From positions 3,038,001-3,102,000 of the forward strand of contig NZ_JBEJGX010000003.1 of assembly GCF_040253635.1 (NCBI RefSeq): a stretch of 64,000 bases of DNA. Direction: 5' to 3'. The notes under the pieces were generated by a model that did not search any database, was not told where the DNA came from, and saw only the letters and a program-made list of their open reading frames with translations. Positions 1-8,375 of the stretch are shown piece by piece. This DNA comes from Streptomyces sp. Edi2. GTDB lineage: Bacteria > Actinomycetota > Actinomycetes > Streptomycetales > Streptomycetaceae. Every line of letters begins with the position of its first letter. Within the stretch, counting starts at the first letter, position 1. A program made the translations under genes and the position numbers.

Positions 1-876
1 GAGGGAAACGGCCTGGCAGGCGTCGCCCACGAGCGTGACCCGGCTACGGCTCCAGTGCGGCAGGTCGATCTGGGCGACCTGGTCGTAGTAGACGCAGTCA
101 GCGGGTGGGCACTGCTCCAGTGCCCGAGGCACGACCCAGCCGAGCCCGGCGTACTCCCGTAGGAGCGCGGAGCGGACATCGGTGGGCAGGGTTGGGTCGG
201 GGGTGCGGTGTACGGCGAAGGCGGCCACCCTGCCGTCGCGCAGGCCGTAGAAGCCCATCTGCCGGCCGAGCGTGTCGGTGAGGCAGAACCGGTCCCGCAC
301 CTGGGCGTGAACGTCCGGAGCATCGAAGACGAACGCGGCAGTGTGAAAGCCGAGATAGCGCAGGCAGCGTGCCTCATCACCGTGGACCATGGAGCGCACG
401 GTGGAGTGGATGCCATCGGCTCCGACGAGCAGATCGGCGGTGAGGGTGCTGCCGTCCGTGAGGGTCAGGCATACGCCGGTGGCGTGGTTGTCGATGTGCC
501 GGATGCTGGTGGCGAAGCGCAGGTCGACCCGCTCGGAGAGGCTCTCGCGAAGGGCCTGTTCGAGGTCGGGCCGCATGAGGCTCAGCAATCGGCCCCGTAC
601 CGCCCGGCCGAACTGCGCATACGTCAGCCGGGCGCGGGTGTGCCCGTTGTCGTCGACGGAGGCGGCTTCCTCGACCGGGTAGGCGAGCTGTTGCAGCCGG
701 GGCAGGACACCCATGGCATCGACGGCGTCATAGCCGGGTCCGAAAAAGTCGATCATGTATCCCTGAGTGCGGGGGCCGGACGCCTTCTCCAGCACCACGA
801 CCTCCCAGCCGAGGGTGTCCAGGCGCTGAGCGAGGGCGAGGCCGGCGATCCCGGCACCGCAGATGACTGCCTTCAT
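1..876 (-). CDS. FAD-dependent monooxygenase, 3' end cut by window
   Basis: The reading frame is open from ATG at 876 to the window edge (292 codons), so the C-terminus is missing. The N-terminus MKAVICGAGIAGLALAQRL is a Rossmann GxGxxG FAD-binding loop followed by an acidic strand end (VVVLE). Near the edge is LVGDAC, the second FAD contact (GD motif) of the PHBH/aromatic hydroxylase fold. These proteins use NAD(P)H and O2 to hydroxylate small aromatic or polyketide substrates in the cytoplasm. The substrate cannot be told. The gene is followed upstream by the ClC gene on the same strand, 108 bases away, with no sign of a shared function. Confidence 0.85.
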   Translation of the reverse strand, partial: MKAVICGAGIAGLALAQRLDTLGWEVVVLEKASGPRTQGYMIDFFGPGYDAVDAMGVLPRLQQLAYPVEEAASVDDNGHTRARLTYAQFGRAVRGRLLSLMRPDLEQALRESLSERVDLRFATSIRHIDNHATGVCLTLTDGSTLTADLLVGADGIHSTVRSMVHGDEARCLRYLGFHTAAFVFDAPDVHAQVRDRFCLTDTLGRQMGFYGLRDGRVAAFAVHRTPDPTLPTDVRSALLREYAGLGWVVPRALEQCPPADCVYYDQVAQIDLPHWSRSRVTLVGDACQAVSL

Positions 877-984
877 GCGGAACGACCTTTGCTTTCATCG
901 GGCACCGGCGAAAAGTGCCGGTGTCTTGCGAGAGAGCTGGTGCGGTCTCCACCGTGCGTGCTGCAGGTGCTGCGTCGGCTCAGG

Positions 985-2790
985 TCAGGTGGTGGCGGGT
1001 GTGTGGAGCACGCGCAGGGCGCTTTGGTGGGTGAGCCAGCCCAGGAGGTGGTCCTTGTCCGGGTCGAGGACGGGCAGTCCGGTACCGGGTGCGGCGACCA
1101 GGACGTGCAGGGCGGTGGACAGCGGCATGTCGGCGGTGACGGGTGGAGTCGTTTCGGCGAGGTCCCCAGCGACGGCCGGCGGTGTGGTGTCGACGTCGGG
1201 GCGTTCGGCGAGCGCCTCGGCCACGGCGCGGGCCGTGAGTGTGCCCAGATAGCGACCTTCGGCGTCGACGACGGGTAGCGCACCGTGATCGGACAGGCGC
1301 ACGAGGTCTCCCGCTTCCGAGAGCTCGGTGGCAGCCGGCAGCGGTGCGGGAGCCCCCTCCATGACCGATCCCACGATCTGCGTGCCGAGTTTGGCTCCGG
1401 GGGCCGGTGCGTTCAGGTCGATGCCCCGGCGGCGGAGCTTGAGGGTGTAGATGGTGTCGTGGGAGAGAAGTCGGCTGGTGAGGGTGGCCAGGACGATGGC
1501 GAGCATCAGCGGCAGGATGATCGAGTACTGGCCGGTGAGTTCGAAGAGGATGACGACGGCCGTGATGGGGGCCCGTGAGGCCCCGGCGAAGACGGCACCC
1601 ATACCGACCAGCGCGTAGGCACCGACGGCACCTGCGGTACCGGGCATCAGGTGGTGGGTGGTGGCACCGTACGCGGCGCCGAGCATGGCGCCGATGAAGA
1701 GGCTGGGGGCGAAGACGCCGCCGGAGCCGCCGATGCCGATGGTCAGGCTGGTGGCAAGGATCTTGCCGACGAGCAGGAGCAGCAGGAATCCGGCGACGTA
1801 CCCGCCGTGGGCGGCCTCCTCCAGTACGGGGTAGCCGACCCCGTACATCTCGGGCAGCACCAGCAGGACGAGGCCGAGGAGCAGGCCACCGGCAGCCGGG
1901 CGCAGCCATTCGGGGCCGCGCCAGGCCCAGTCGCAGGCGTCCTCGATCCAGTACAGGATCCGGGTGAAGCCGACGCCGACGGCTCCCGCAAGCACCCCGA
2001 GCACGGCGAACAGGCCGTACTGGCCGAGGTGTTCGACGTGGAAGGGCGGCAGGGTCAGGAAGGCCGTGTCGCCGAAGGCGGCCCGGCCGATGACGCTTGC
2101 GGTGACGCTGGAGAGCACGGTGGCGCCGAACGCCTCGACGCTGAACGCGCCCAGGATCAGCTCCATGGAGAAGAACACACCGGCCAGCGGGGCGTTGAAG
2201 GTGGCCGCGATACCGCCCGCGGCGCCGCAGGCCACGAGCAGCCGCATCCGGTCCGCGGAGACCTTCACCACCCGCCCCAGGGTGGAGCCGAGGGCGGAGC
2301 CGATCTGGACGATGGGGCCTTCACGACCGACGGAACCGCCCGAGCCGATGCACAGGGCCGAGGCGAGCGCCTTGACGATGGAGACCTGGGGATTGATCCG
2401 GCCACCGCGCTGGGCGACCGCGAGCATCACCTCCGGCACGCCATGGCCGCGGGCCTCCTTGGCGAACCGGTCGACCAGCGGCCCGTACAGCAGCCCGCCG
2501 ACGACGGGGGCCAGCAGCACGAAGAACGGGCCCAGCCACGGCACGTGCGGGTTCGCGCTGCCACCCGCGCCCGCGTAGTCGCCGTGGCCGGAGAAGAGGT
2601 GGGTGAAGGTCACGATCAGCCAGCGGAAGGCGATCGAGCCGAGCCCGGCACCGGCACCGACCGTCACCGCGAGCACCAACAGGCCCCACGGTGCGTTACG
2701 AAATCGGGCGCCGGTCGATACCGGGCGCGCTTCGACGGCCGACGGATCCATGACGGGAGCGGCAGGAGCCGCCGCATCTATCCCACTCAT
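985..2790 (-). CDS. ClC-family chloride channel/antiporter with CBS domains
   Basis: This 601-residue membrane protein moves chloride, probably as a Cl-/H+ antiporter. The selectivity-filter segments are visible: GHGVP near residue 115 (family GSGIP, with His in place of Ser), GREGP near 158 carrying the gating glutamate, and GGVFAP near 360. About 430-600 form two CBS domains that usually bind adenine nucleotides and gate the channel. The start was set at ATG 2790 because it has GAGGAG upstream and gives MSGIDAAAP; the frame stays open upstream, but that part overlaps the divergent MarR gene. It is transcribed away from the MarR gene across a perfect palindrome, which suggests MarR control. 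Confidence 0.93.
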   Translation of the reverse strand: MSGIDAAAPAAPVMDPSAVEARPVSTGARFRNAPWGLLVLAVTVGAGAGLGSIAFRWLIVTFTHLFSGHGDYAGAGGSANPHVPWLGPFFVLLAPVVGGLLYGPLVDRFAKEARGHGVPEVMLAVAQRGGRINPQVSIVKALASALCIGSGGSVGREGPIVQIGSALGSTLGRVVKVSADRMRLLVACGAAGGIAATFNAPLAGVFFSMELILGAFSVEAFGATVLSSVTASVIGRAAFGDTAFLTLPPFHVEHLGQYGLFAVLGVLAGAVGVGFTRILYWIEDACDWAWRGPEWLRPAAGGLLLGLVLLVLPEMYGVGYPVLEEAAHGGYVAGFLLLLLVGKILATSLTIGIGGSGGVFAPSLFIGAMLGAAYGATTHHLMPGTAGAVGAYALVGMGAVFAGASRAPITAVVILFELTGQYSIILPLMLAIVLATLTSRLLSHDTIYTLKLRRRGIDLNAPAPGAKLGTQIVGSVMEGAPAPLPAATELSEAGDLVRLSDHGALPVVDAEGRYLGTLTARAVAEALAERPDVDTTPPAVAGDLAETTPPVTADMPLSTALHVLVAAPGTGLPVLDPDKDHLLGWLTHQSALRVLHTPATT

Positions 2791-2810
2791 ATTTTCCTCT
2801 CCTCGCTCAT

Positions 2811-2825
2811 TTTGCATTATGCAAA
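2811..2825. promoter_or_regulatory. MarR-type operator palindrome
   Basis: TTTGCAT-T-ATGCAAA is a perfect 15-bp inverted repeat lying in the 67-bp gap between the divergent ClC and MarR genes. Its size and place fit a MarR dimer site controlling both promoters. The binding is inferred. Confidence 0.7.
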
Positions 2826-2857
2826 CGTTGTCAAGTGCGCTCCCGAGCGAGGTAGAA

Positions 2858-3385
2858 ATGAGCATGATCGAGCGCGAGGGGAGCTCACCGGACATGGGCG
2901 ACGTCGATGCGGTGACCCGGGCGGTGCTGACCGCCTCCAGGGTGCTGGTCGGCGTGTCCGCACGCTCGCTGACCGCGGCCGAGGACAAGGTCACGTTGCC
3001 CCAGTTCCGCCTGCTGGTCGTGCTGTCCGTACACGGCGCCACCAACCTGTCCACGGTGGCCGAACTCCTCGGGGTCAACCCCTCCACCGCGATGCGCATG
3101 ATCGACCGGCTGATCGGCGCGGACTTCGCCAGCCGGCACGCCAACCCGGACAACCGGCGGGAAACCCTGATCCAGCTGACGGAGGACGGGCGCCGCATCG
3201 TCGAGGAGGTCACGGCCCGGCGCCGGGAGGAGATCGCTGCGATCGTCGGCCGCATGGACCCCGCCCAGGGCCAGGCGCTGGTCGAAGCGCTCACCGCCTT
3301 CACCGCGGCGGCCGGCGAACCGGCCGTACCGCCCGCAGGCCACGACGCCTACCCCTTGGGCTGGACCGACACTCCCCCCCTCTGA
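2858..3385 (+). CDS. MarR-family transcriptional regulator
   Basis: A 175-residue winged-helix regulator. The recognition region runs through TLPQFRLLVVLSVHGATN and VAELLGVNPSTAMRMIDRL, followed by the wing (RHANPDNRRETLIQLTEDG), the classic MarR order. ATG 2858 was chosen because GCGAGG lies just upstream; ATG 2864 is possible, and an upstream in-frame ATG at 2819 lies inside the operator and lacks a ribosome site. MarR proteins usually repress a divergent transporter and their own gene until a small ligand binds. Here the partner is the ClC gene. The ligand is unknown. Confidence 0.9.
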   Translation: MSMIEREGSSPDMGDVDAVTRAVLTASRVLVGVSARSLTAAEDKVTLPQFRLLVVLSVHGATNLSTVAELLGVNPSTAMRMIDRLIGADFASRHANPDNRRETLIQLTEDGRRIVEEVTARRREEIAAIVGRMDPAQGQALVEALTAFTAAAGEPAVPPAGHDAYPLGWTDTPPL

Positions 3386-3404
3386 CCTGGGCAGATACGG
3401 CAGC

Positions 3405-3422
3405 TCTCCCGCCTGCGGGAGA
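3405..3422 (+). terminator. Hairpin after MarR gene
   Basis: TCTCCCGC-CT-GCGGGAGA is a perfect 8-bp stem 20 bases after the MarR stop, between convergent genes. There is no T-run, so it is a weak or factor-assisted terminator. Confidence 0.4.
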
Positions 3423-3479
3423 AACGATGGCCACCCGGGGACGGTCGCCCCTGGTGCCCACCGAAGTCGGCGGGTCCGG

Positions 3480-5132
3480 TCAGTGACTGCCGGTGAGTCC
3501 GCCGCTGAGCGTCTTGTGGAGCTGGGCGCTGGACTCGTTCAGACCGACGATCTCGACCTTCTTGCCGCGTTGTGCGTACTTGCTCTCGATGGCGTCCAGT
3601 GCGGCGACGGACGAGGCGTCCCAGATGTGGGCGGAGGAAAGGTCGATGACGACCTTCTCCGGGTCGCCGGCGTAATGGAACTGGGTGACCAGGTCGCCTA
3701 CGGAGGCGAAGAAGAGTTCACCGGTGACGGAGTAGACAACCTGGGTGCCGTCGGGGTCGGTGACCGCGGTGACGTGGGCGAGGTGCGCGACGCGGCGGGC
3801 GAAGATGACCATGGCGGTGAGGCTGCCGACGACCACGCCGATGGAGAGGTTTTCGGTGGCGACCACGACGGCGACGGTGATCGCCATGACGGTGGTCTCG
3901 CCTATCGGCAGCCGCTTGAGGGTGGCGGGCTTGATGGAGTGCCAGTCGAACGTGCCGACCGAGACGAGGATCATCACGGCGACCAGTGCGGCCATGGGGA
4001 TCTTGGAGACGATCGGGCCGAGGACGATGCAGAGGATGAGCAGGAAGAACCCGGCGAGGAAGGTGGACAGCCGGGTGCGGGCCCCGTTCTTGACGTTGAT
4101 CATCGTCTGGCCGATCATCGCGCAGCCGCCCATGCCGCCGAAGAAGCCGGTGACGATGTTGGCGATGCCCTGACCGATGGACTCGCGGGTCTTGTTGGAG
4201 CGGGTGTCGGTCATCTCGTCCACCAGCTTGGCGGTCATCAACGACTCCATCAGCCCGACCAGGGCCATCGCCAGCGCGTAGGGCGCGATGACGGTCAGGG
4301 TGTGGAGGCTGAACGGGACGTCCGGCAGTCCGGGCACGGGCAGAGAGGAAGGCAGCTTGCCCTTGTCACCGACGGTGGGGACGACGATTCCGGCCGCGAC
4401 GGTGACGACGGTGAGGATGACGATGGAGACCAACGGCGCGGGCACGGCCTTGGTGAGCCGCGGGAAGAACACCATCAGGGCGAGCCCTGCGGCGACCAGC
4501 GGATACACCGCCCACGGCACATCGAGCAGGTTGGGTATCTGGGCCGTGAACAGCAGGATCCCCAGGGCGTTGACGAAGCCGACCATCACCGAGCGCGGCA
4601 CGAACCGCATCAGTGTGGCCACACCCAGCGCGCCGAGGACGATCTGGAAGACACCGGCCAGGATGACGGTCGCGATCAGGTAGCCGAGGCCGTGCTCGCG
4701 GACCACGGGCGCCACGACCAGAGCCACCGCACCGGTGGAAGCCGAGATCATCGCGGGGCGGCCGCCAACAAGGGCGATCACCATGGCCATGGTGCAGGCC
4801 GCGAACAACCCCACCTTGGGATCGACCCCGGCGATGACCGAGAAGGAGATCGCCTCGGGGATCAGCGCCAGGCCGACGACCAGGCCGGCCAGCACCTCCG
4901 TACGGAACACCTTCGGGGACAGCCATGGCGGGCGGAAGCCGCGCAGCCGCGCGACGGGGGACGGTGCGTAAGAAGACAAGGGGAAGCGAAACCTGTCGTG
5001 GTCGGGCCCGCCCCGGCCATAGGGACGTGCGGGAGAGGGCGGAAGGCCGGGACGGCAATCCACGAAGCCGGCGAACGCCGGGCGAAATGACTGGGCGCGG
5101 CGTACGCCCCACTCGGTTCGGCCGCTGCTCAA
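3480..5132 (-). CDS. SulP-family anion transporter with STAS domain
   Basis: The protein matches SulP inorganic anion carriers (sulfate, bicarbonate or related anions). The first helices contain LAGLVVGLALIPEAISFSVI and the conserved region GGRPAMISASTGA, where the substrate site lies. A C-terminal STAS domain (GELFFASVGDLVTQF, then VVIDLSSAHIWDASSVAALD) covers about the last 120 residues. The first ~60 residues of the open frame are not SulP-like and have no good ribosome site, so the real start is probably downstream, for example TTG near 4979. Bicarbonate is a common substrate of this short bacterial class, but the sequence does not settle it. Confidence 0.88.
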   Translation of the reverse strand: MSSGRTEWGVRRAQSFRPAFAGFVDCRPGLPPSPARPYGRGGPDHDRFRFPLSSYAPSPVARLRGFRPPWLSPKVFRTEVLAGLVVGLALIPEAISFSVIAGVDPKVGLFAACTMAMVIALVGGRPAMISASTGAVALVVAPVVREHGLGYLIATVILAGVFQIVLGALGVATLMRFVPRSVMVGFVNALGILLFTAQIPNLLDVPWAVYPLVAAGLALMVFFPRLTKAVPAPLVSIVILTVVTVAAGIVVPTVGDKGKLPSSLPVPGLPDVPFSLHTLTVIAPYALAMALVGLMESLMTAKLVDEMTDTRSNKTRESIGQGIANIVTGFFGGMGGCAMIGQTMINVKNGARTRLSTFLAGFFLLILCIVLGPIVSKIPMAALVAVMILVSVGTFDWHSIKPATLKRLPIGETTVMAITVAVVVATENLSIGVVVGSLTAMVIFARRVAHLAHVTAVTDPDGTQVVYSVTGELFFASVGDLVTQFHYAGDPEKVVIDLSSAHIWDASSVAALDAIESKYAQRGKKVEIVGLNESSAQLHKTLSGGLTGSH

Positions 5133-5628
5133 GGGCGAGGGGTCACGGCGGGCAAGCAGCGGCGCCGGGCACGATGGGCATGCGCCCGCTCTCCCCTACT
5201 GACATCGGTCTTCGGTCTTCGTCGGGGGCGTCGTCGGCCCCGACACGGCTGGCGGCCGCGGGAGGTTATCCCGCGCCATGGAACGAGGGACGGAGCACGG
5301 CAGGGAGCCACCCACACATCCACCGTCCAGCGATTCTACCGAGACGCATCGCGCATCGGGCCGCGCACCGGTCACCGGCTGGATGGACCTCGCACAGGCG
5401 AGATGGCGGTCGACACGGTGAGTAGTCGGTGTGTCTCGCAAAGCCGACCGGGTCATCGAAGGCATCCCAGCCTCCATGGGACGGCGCGGTCGAACGCTTG
5501 ATCTTGACGCCTCCTTAGCGCCTTCATAGCGGTCCGCTGACGTATCGTTAACGCCAGGTGAGCCGGGAAGTCTGGTCGGCATGCAGTGCGTTTCTCCGCT
5601 TCGTCGGCCATGAAAGGCTCTCCCGCAC
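5133..5628. other. Intergenic region, no gene
   Basis: No convincing coding frame. The right part holds the promoter region of the downstream permease, including the 11-bp direct repeats listed separately. The left part is the leader of the SulP gene. Confidence 0.6.
5506..5538 (+). promoter_or_regulatory. Three 11-bp direct repeats upstream of permease
   Basis: GACGCCTCCTT, AGCGCCTTCAT and AGCGGTCCGCT follow each other without gap, one helical turn apart, about 90 bases before the permease start. Head-to-tail 10-11-bp half-sites are typical for OmpR/PhoB-type response regulators. The identity of the regulator is not known from this window. Confidence 0.5.
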
Positions 5629-7050
5629 ATGACTCTCCCCAAGGCCGCCGTGTCCGCGGCCATACCGCCGGTGCGCTCCAGCCGGGGACCCCGCACGTCG
5701 GTGCTGTTCATCGCCTTCGCCTTCGCGGTGATCGCGGATCCGGTCTCCTCCGTCGCCTACGCCATCGAAGCGGCCCTGCGTGCGCTCCACGGTGACTTGG
5801 CGCTGCTGCTGCCCACCATGTCCTTGGTGGTCGGCCTCGTCGTCGTGGTGACCGCGAACTACTGGCAGCTGGTGCGCCGCTTCCCCAAGGGCGGTGGCGC
5901 GGCCGCCGCGGCCGGGCGGGCATTCGGGCCGCGCTGGACGTTCCTGCCCATCGGCGCACTGGTGGTCGACTTCGTCCTGACCATCGGTATCTCCATCTCG
6001 GCAGCGGCCAGCGCGGCCATCGCCCTCTTCCCCGGGCTCGCCGGGGCACGCGTCCCTCTGGCCCTGGGGCTGCTCGTGCTGGTGGCCGGGCTGACCTGGT
6101 TCGGGCACGGCGGCCGCCTGCTGTTCGCGGCGATGACCGTGCTGTTCGTCGTGGTCTCCGTCGCCGTCCTGGTCCTCGGCTTCGTCAGCCCGCACGAGGT
6201 GGGCCACGCCCCGGCCAGTACCGACGCCGGACGACCTGCCGCGCTGGCCGTCGTGCTCGCCTTCCCCGTCGCGATGGCCCTGGCCACCGGCGTCGAAGCA
6301 CCCTCCACTGCGATCGCCCAGCTCGGCCAGCTCGACGACACCCACCGACGCCGCTTCGGCCGCGGCACCCTCGCCCTGCTGTTGGTCATCGTCGGCGGCC
6401 TGACGCTCGCGCTCACCGCCCTCGCACTGCACCTGCACATCGGCATCCCGGCCGCCGAGTCCACCCAGATCGCCGACATCGCGCGCTCCGCCACCGGACC
6501 CGGCTGGCTGTACGGGGCGTTCCAGCTGACCAGTTCCCTGCTCCTGCTCGCCGCCGCCAGTTCCTCCTTCCAGGCGGGCCCCGGCCTGCTCAAGGCCCTG
6601 GCCGGAACGGCAGGCGCTCCCGGGGTCCTGCCGCCGGTCCTCGGCCGCACGAACAGGCACCACACCCCGTACTGGTCCGTCGTCGCGTACTTGATCGCCG
6701 CCGCCGTGATCATCGTGGCCGCAGCGGGCGAGGAGCAGGAACTGGTCCTGTTCTACGCGGTCGCCGTCTTCGTCAGCTTCCTGGTCGGCCTCGTGGCAAT
6801 GGCCCGCTTCGCCCGCGCGGAGAAGAAGCCGACCCTGGCCTGGGTCAACGCCCTCGCCGCAGCCGCCGTCGCGTTCACCCTGGCGGTGAACCTGCTCCGC
6901 GGCTGGCCGATGCTCTCCCTCGCCGCCACCCTCCTCATCGCCGGGGCCCTCTACCTCCGGTGGGTCCGCGCCGGACGCCCGGACGGCATCGAGGACGTCG
7001 AGGCCCAGGCCGAGGTCCAAGCCGAGGCCCTGCCCGAGGCGACCGGGTGA
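5629..7050 (+). CDS. APC-superfamily amino acid permease
   Basis: A 473-residue, about 12-helix inner-membrane transporter. The opening FAFAVIADPVSSVAYAIEAA resembles the first helix of APC permeases, with the unwound substrate segment. The charged C-terminal tail ends in a repetitive Glu/Ala stretch (EDVEAQAEVQAEALPEA). Members carry amino acids, amines or, in related branches, potassium. The substrate cannot be read from the sequence. It stands alone behind possible response-regulator repeats, so two-component control is likely. ATG 5629 with GAAAGG upstream was taken as the start. Confidence 0.85.
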   Translation: MTLPKAAVSAAIPPVRSSRGPRTSVLFIAFAFAVIADPVSSVAYAIEAALRALHGDLALLLPTMSLVVGLVVVVTANYWQLVRRFPKGGGAAAAAGRAFGPRWTFLPIGALVVDFVLTIGISISAAASAAIALFPGLAGARVPLALGLLVLVAGLTWFGHGGRLLFAAMTVLFVVVSVAVLVLGFVSPHEVGHAPASTDAGRPAALAVVLAFPVAMALATGVEAPSTAIAQLGQLDDTHRRRFGRGTLALLLVIVGGLTLALTALALHLHIGIPAAESTQIADIARSATGPGWLYGAFQLTSSLLLLAAASSSFQAGPGLLKALAGTAGAPGVLPPVLGRTNRHHTPYWSVVAYLIAAAVIIVAAAGEEQELVLFYAVAVFVSFLVGLVAMARFARAEKKPTLAWVNALAAAAVAFTLAVNLLRGWPMLSLAATLLIAGALYLRWVRAGRPDGIEDVEAQAEVQAEALPEATG

Positions 7051-7086
7051 ATCGATGATCTCCGCCGTCGATCCCGAAGCCGGCAT

Positions 7087-7220
7087 GTGTACAAGACCCG
7101 ATACCGGAGGCAGGACGGGCGCGAAGCCCGCCTCGCCGTCGAGCCGGAGACCGGACCGATCACCGCGATAACCTTGCGGTCCACTGTCGGCGCCGAACAC
7201 CAGGCCCGCGGCATGCTCCG
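7087..7220 (+). pseudogene. Remnant of IS1182-like transposase
   Basis: About 45 residues (KTRYRRQDGREARLAVEPET, then GPITAITLR) resemble the DDE-domain stretch of IS1182-type transposases, where a substrate-like 'KTRYH..DG.KA...VEP.TGLIT' string is common. No flanking transposase sequence or terminal repeats remain. It marks the edge of a region with repeated insertions. Confidence 0.5.
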
Positions 7221-7344
7221 CACCGAGTTCGTACAGGTCCGGTGGGTGTTCGACTGTCATCGGCCTTCTAGGCGTCCGGGGCCATGTCGGTGGGCCGGAC
7301 GCTGGTTCATCCGCCAGCAATACGCGCGCGGATACGTCGTCAGC

Positions 7345-7388
7345 GGGGCTCATGCTGGAGGACCACACAGTCCGCCAGCATGAGCCCC
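7345..7388. terminator. Perfect 14-bp inverted repeat
   Basis: GGGGCTCATGCTGG and its exact reverse complement are separated by 16 bases, 295 bases after the permease stop. It may end the permease transcript or be a relic of a mobile element; there is no T-run. Confidence 0.4.
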
Positions 7389-7502
7389 AGGCGTGGGCAG
7401 GCCGGTTGGCATGTCCGTCCCGAAATTCCCCGGAAATTTGGGCCCTCGATCAGCCCTACACGGCATTAGTGCAGGTCAGAGGCTCCCCCTTTCTCCATCC
7501 AC

Positions 7503-7552
7503 CAGGTGCCTTCTAAGCACTTGGCCGCAGGTTCGAGTCCTGCCGGGGGCGC
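7503..7552 (+). repeat. Left att candidate: tRNA 3'-end copy
   Basis: The 50 bases match 27671-27720 at 48 positions. They read as the anticodon loop (CTTCTAA), T arm (GCAGG-TTCGAGT-CCTGC) and 3' acceptor strand CGGGGGC plus discriminator G of a tRNA with a GCCCCCG 5' end; CCA follows at 7552-7554. No 5' half is present, so this is not a working tRNA. Such tRNA 3' segments are the usual crossover sites of tyrosine integrases. Confidence 0.7.
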
Positions 7553-7572
7553 CATCGCCCGTACTGCACCCA

Positions 7573-7597
7573 GCCCTCCCTGGCGGAGGGCTTTTTT
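7573..7597 (+). terminator. Intrinsic terminator
   Basis: GCCCTCC-CTGGC-GGAGGGC followed by six T. A decayed version (27743-27764) follows the right att copy at the same spacing, so it belongs to the duplicated att segment. Confidence 0.8.
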
Positions 7598-7605
7598 GCT
7601 GGTCA

Positions 7606-7750
7606 GAAGCAGTTCAGTGGACGCGGCGTGGCGGCTTCGGCAGGGCCAGGATGGCTCCCGGCGGCGAGGGCGCCAGTCCGGCTGACGCCGGTTTTGAACG
7701 GCTCCCGGCGGCCGGCCCTCCCGAAAACTTCCCGAAGTTTTCCGACAGCT
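7606..7750 (-). pseudogene. Tail of tyrosine integrase, left copy
   Basis: The minus strand reads KLREVFGRAGRREPFKTGVS and onwards, matching in DNA the segment 27783-27910 at the 3' end of the integrase pseudogene. Only this tail is present. It shows that the duplicated segment includes tRNA end, terminator and integrase end. Confidence 0.65.
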
Positions 7751-8210
7751 TCGAGCACGCCGACGGCGGCAGCGCCCAAGACATCGGCCAAGAACTTCTC
7801 GGGGACACCTACGCCGGCACCGACCACGCCTTCCGGCTGGACAAGAAGTGGGGCGGCCCCGTCTCCGTACATGCCGACGGATCCGTATGCGCCATCCGGC
7901 TACCGCCTGGCCGACCTCGGGCGCGCAGCTAGCGAGCCTCCTGTCCCGAAAGCGCCGGAAGTCTGGGGACGTGGCCTGCCTCCGAACGCAAACATGCAGG
8001 TCACTGGCCCGCTTCCCCGCACGGTGCCCAGATGCCAGGGACGGTCCGGACCGGTGACCGGCACACCGGCGACGGACAGCCCCCGGGATGCCGGGCCGGG
8101 CAGGCGCGCGGGCCGGTCCGGCCCGGCCCGTCCCGGCCGAGCGAGACCCCGATCACAAGTAGCGCCCCCTGCACTCCCATGCACGCACCCTCCCCCACAA
8201 GTAAACATTG
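7751..8210. other. Intergenic, no supported gene
   Basis: Very GC-rich in its right half with many CCGGG/GGCC runs. Overlapping frames have no family resemblance or good ribosome sites. It ends at the operator-like palindrome in front of the secreted protein gene. Confidence 0.5.
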
Positions 8211-8230
8211 ACATGTCGAAGTCGACATGT
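8211..8230. promoter_or_regulatory. ACATGTCGA palindrome (PadR-type operator)
   Basis: ACATGTCGA-AG-TCGACATGT is a perfect inverted repeat 145 bases before the secreted protein start. The same half-site recurs near 22818, 22987, 24892, 26769 and 27441. Confidence 0.65.
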
Positions 8231-8375
8231 GCAATATCAGGGCGACGACGGAACGGCGCATACCCGCCAACCGCCGCACGGGGCACGGGGGTACGGGCCG
8301 TGGACCTTCCCACCGCCACCCACCCCCGAACAACACGCGTGCGCAGAAGAGCGCACACCACAGAAGGAGAAACCG

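Noticed and set aside
985..3303. 772-residue ClC protein with a long N-terminal extension
   Set aside because: The extension is antisense to the MarR gene; ATG 2790 has a strong ribosome site and the normal family N-terminus.
3483..5090. 535-codon plus-strand frame opposite SulP
   Set aside because: His/Asp/Gly-rich antisense frame without family resemblance; the opposite strand has clear SulP and STAS motifs.
5548..7368. 606-codon minus-strand frame opposite the APC permease
   Set aside because: Composition bias typical for antisense of a GC-rich membrane protein gene; no domain.
7449..7554. Intact tRNA-Arg(TCT) gene
   Set aside because: Only the anticodon-loop-to-CCA half is present; no 5' acceptor, D arm or GCCCCCG pairing strand can be found upstream.
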